Shown here: positions 62,572 to 64,000 of the stretch, piece by piece
How positions within the stretch are numbered: the stretch's first letter is position 1
Layout of the letters: every line of letters starts with the position of its first letter
Assembly: GCF_963422355.1 (NCBI RefSeq)
Contig: NC_085085.1
Location: 9,302,306-9,366,305, forward strand
Source: Corticium candelabrum
Taxonomy: Eukaryota > Porifera > Homoscleromorpha > Homosclerophorida > Plakinidae
Direction: 5' to 3'
DNA: 64,000 bases
The notes under the pieces: generated by a model
The model's database searches: none
What the model saw: the letters and a program-made list of their open reading frames with translations, nothing else
What the model was told of the DNA's origin: nothing
Translations under genes and position numbers: made by a program

Positions 62572-62779
62572 AACAAGTCCAAAAACATTTTGAGAAAATG
62601 ATGGTATGTAGGGATGGGTATGTACTTATGTCATTTATGCCCATCTCCTACGTCACAATCTCTTTACCTATATCGCTTGCAGCAGTTGTGAATGTGACGA
62701 ACGAGATGGGCATAAATGACATAAGTACATACCCATCCCTACATACCCATCATTTTCTCAAAATGTTTTTGGACTTGTT
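62572..62779. repeat. Near-perfect 76-bp inverted repeat (hairpin)
   Basis: Arm 62572-62647 and the inverse of 62703-62779 differ by one inserted base. The spacer is 55 bases. A transcript would form a long stable hairpin. It could be a fold-back MITE or a young inverted duplication. Confidence 0.95.
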
Positions 62780-62789
62780 AATATACTAA

Positions 62790-63528
62790 TGGTTAGTAAA
62801 TTTCTATTATTATTATTAGTTTTTAGTTAAAAATTTATCGTTGTATGCATTCATGAAGTATATCTCAGTTACAGAATTAGCAGCCTCTGACAGAATTCTC
62901 ATAAAAGTTAATTAATTTAAAGTTGTATGCAAATTTATGTTGTTGCATGAGTTCACATGCATTTTTACTCCGTTCTGAATACTTAACAGTCAGACAGAAT
63001 TCTATAACAATCAATAGTCTCAGAACGTGATATCACTGACCGGGATATAACTCTGAACGAAATTCTTCATGAGAAGTAGAATCCCGTTGAAGGCAAAGAA
63101 AATGTAACGGAGTTTCCCATTTCCAAAAATCCCGTTGATTGGATTATTGATTACTAGTATCCCGTTGAAGCCATTTCGACAATCTCGTTGGACGCAGCGT
63201 TACTTCGAAGACGTTGCATCTGCCGTTGCGAGGAACAGGTATATAGAACTTGGCATCTGTTTGAAGAGAATCATGTTCGGCAATATATCCGAGCAGCAGA
63301 AACTTGAAAGTCACGTGCAGTTACGTACTCACCCGGATAATCTGTTTCCCGTATATACACCGAGTCACGACTCACAGTGACTCTCGCAATTTCGACAGTC
63401 CCGTTGAACGTCGTCTCTTCGAAGACGTTGTTGGCATTGCTGGCAACAGGTGTATCGACCGTGGCAACTCTTCGACTGGCGTAGACGGGCAAACGACTGG
63501 GGCGTTTTTTCGAGACCCGGATATAGGC
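62790..63528 (+). repeat. Dispersed repeat family R2, copy 2
   Basis: Co-linear with 35282-36013 except for 63003-63074, which is inverted. Sequence after 63528 continues for 170 bases before a GACA tract. Confidence 0.9.
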
Positions 63529-63699
63529 AAAAATATCTTCCCTTTTCCAACGTCGCAAGCAATAAGCGACACGCTGCGCAGGTGCCGTCTGACGTCGGAA
63601 ACGTGCAGTTTAAATTCGGTACAGATTCGTTACGCCGTTACGGAGATATTCGCACGCCAGCGGAGATGCATGGGTTCGAGGCGTGTTCTGTCGGTAGGA

Positions 63700-63714
63700 A
63701 ATCGACAGACAGAC

Positions 63715-63774
<60 letters not shown>
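63700..63774. repeat. (GACA)n tract
   Basis: CAGACA run of about 75 bases. The sequence before it (GAAATCGA) does not match the retrotransposon 3' end. Confidence 0.95.
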
Positions 63775-64000
63775 CCCGGATGAATGGAAGCGGTGCTTGC
63801 AACGTACAGTTTCTGCAAAGTAGAAGTCATCAACAGAAGAGGAGAGCTTTTTCAGGATTCTTTTTGGCGTCAGCAGTTCTTTCCGCTTTCGTTGGCTGCG
63901 TCAGTCCTATTCGGTTGTGTGGAGTTCCCGTTTCTGGAATGAACGCTTTTGTTGAGTTGCTTTTCGTCGTATGTTGTTTCCGTGGCTTATGTTTCTTTGT
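63775..64000. other. Window edge
   Basis: No gene or retrotransposon frame recognised in the last 225 bases. Confidence 0.3.

Overview
The window is from a eukaryotic nuclear genome, most likely an early-branching marine metazoan such as a sponge (inference). Reasons: multi-exon genes with very short GT-AG introns (about 52-66 nt) beside large repeat-filled ones, a membrane protein joining collagen triplets to Ig domains, a metazoan-type Arp1, and very high microsatellite and transposon density. I see no prokaryotic operons, rRNA genes, free-standing tRNA genes or CRISPR arrays.

Layout. 275-4579 (-): ten-exon gene for a type II membrane protein (TM, collagen triplets, five Ig domains, new Cys-rich C-terminal domain). 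5387-9027 (-): seven-exon serine racemase/threonine dehydratase-like PLP enzyme. 13096-23485 (-): sixteen-exon actin-related protein 1 (centractin). Divergent from it, 23859-28210 (+): three-exon GNAT gene resembling histidine N-acetyltransferase (NAT16/HISAT). 30553-34247 (+): five-exon secreted GH3 glycosidase with an N-terminal ricin-type lectin domain. 43160-43540 (+): truncated pseudogene of the GNAT family, followed at 43915-49946 by a full paralogue with the same intron phases. Exon joins were worked out by hand from splice signals; for the five gene models they keep frame and give family-consistent lengths.

Mobile DNA fills the rest. The strongest theme is a family of non-LTR retrotransposon fragments with a C-x-C-G...H....C motif and a putative restriction-like endonuclease. 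They occur as head-to-tail, 5'-truncated copies at 13440-15232 and 36046-38869. Each copy ends in a (GACA)n tail, and the next copy starts exactly where that tail ends, as if the element inserts into its own microsatellite tail. A related lineage lies against (CA)n at 10985, and a third, with a tRNA-headed SINE, lies against (TAA)n at 16325-17187. Other elements include two fold-back elements with long inverted arms (24160-26235, 52425-55725), several TIR elements with visible target duplications, a CR1-like LINE, a broken hAT (DUF4371-type) gene, a pogo-like transposase remnant, and two dispersed repeat families with two copies each.

The host genes look unrelated in function. The visible links are the shared 373-bp region between Arp1 and the first GNAT gene, and duplication within the GNAT family.
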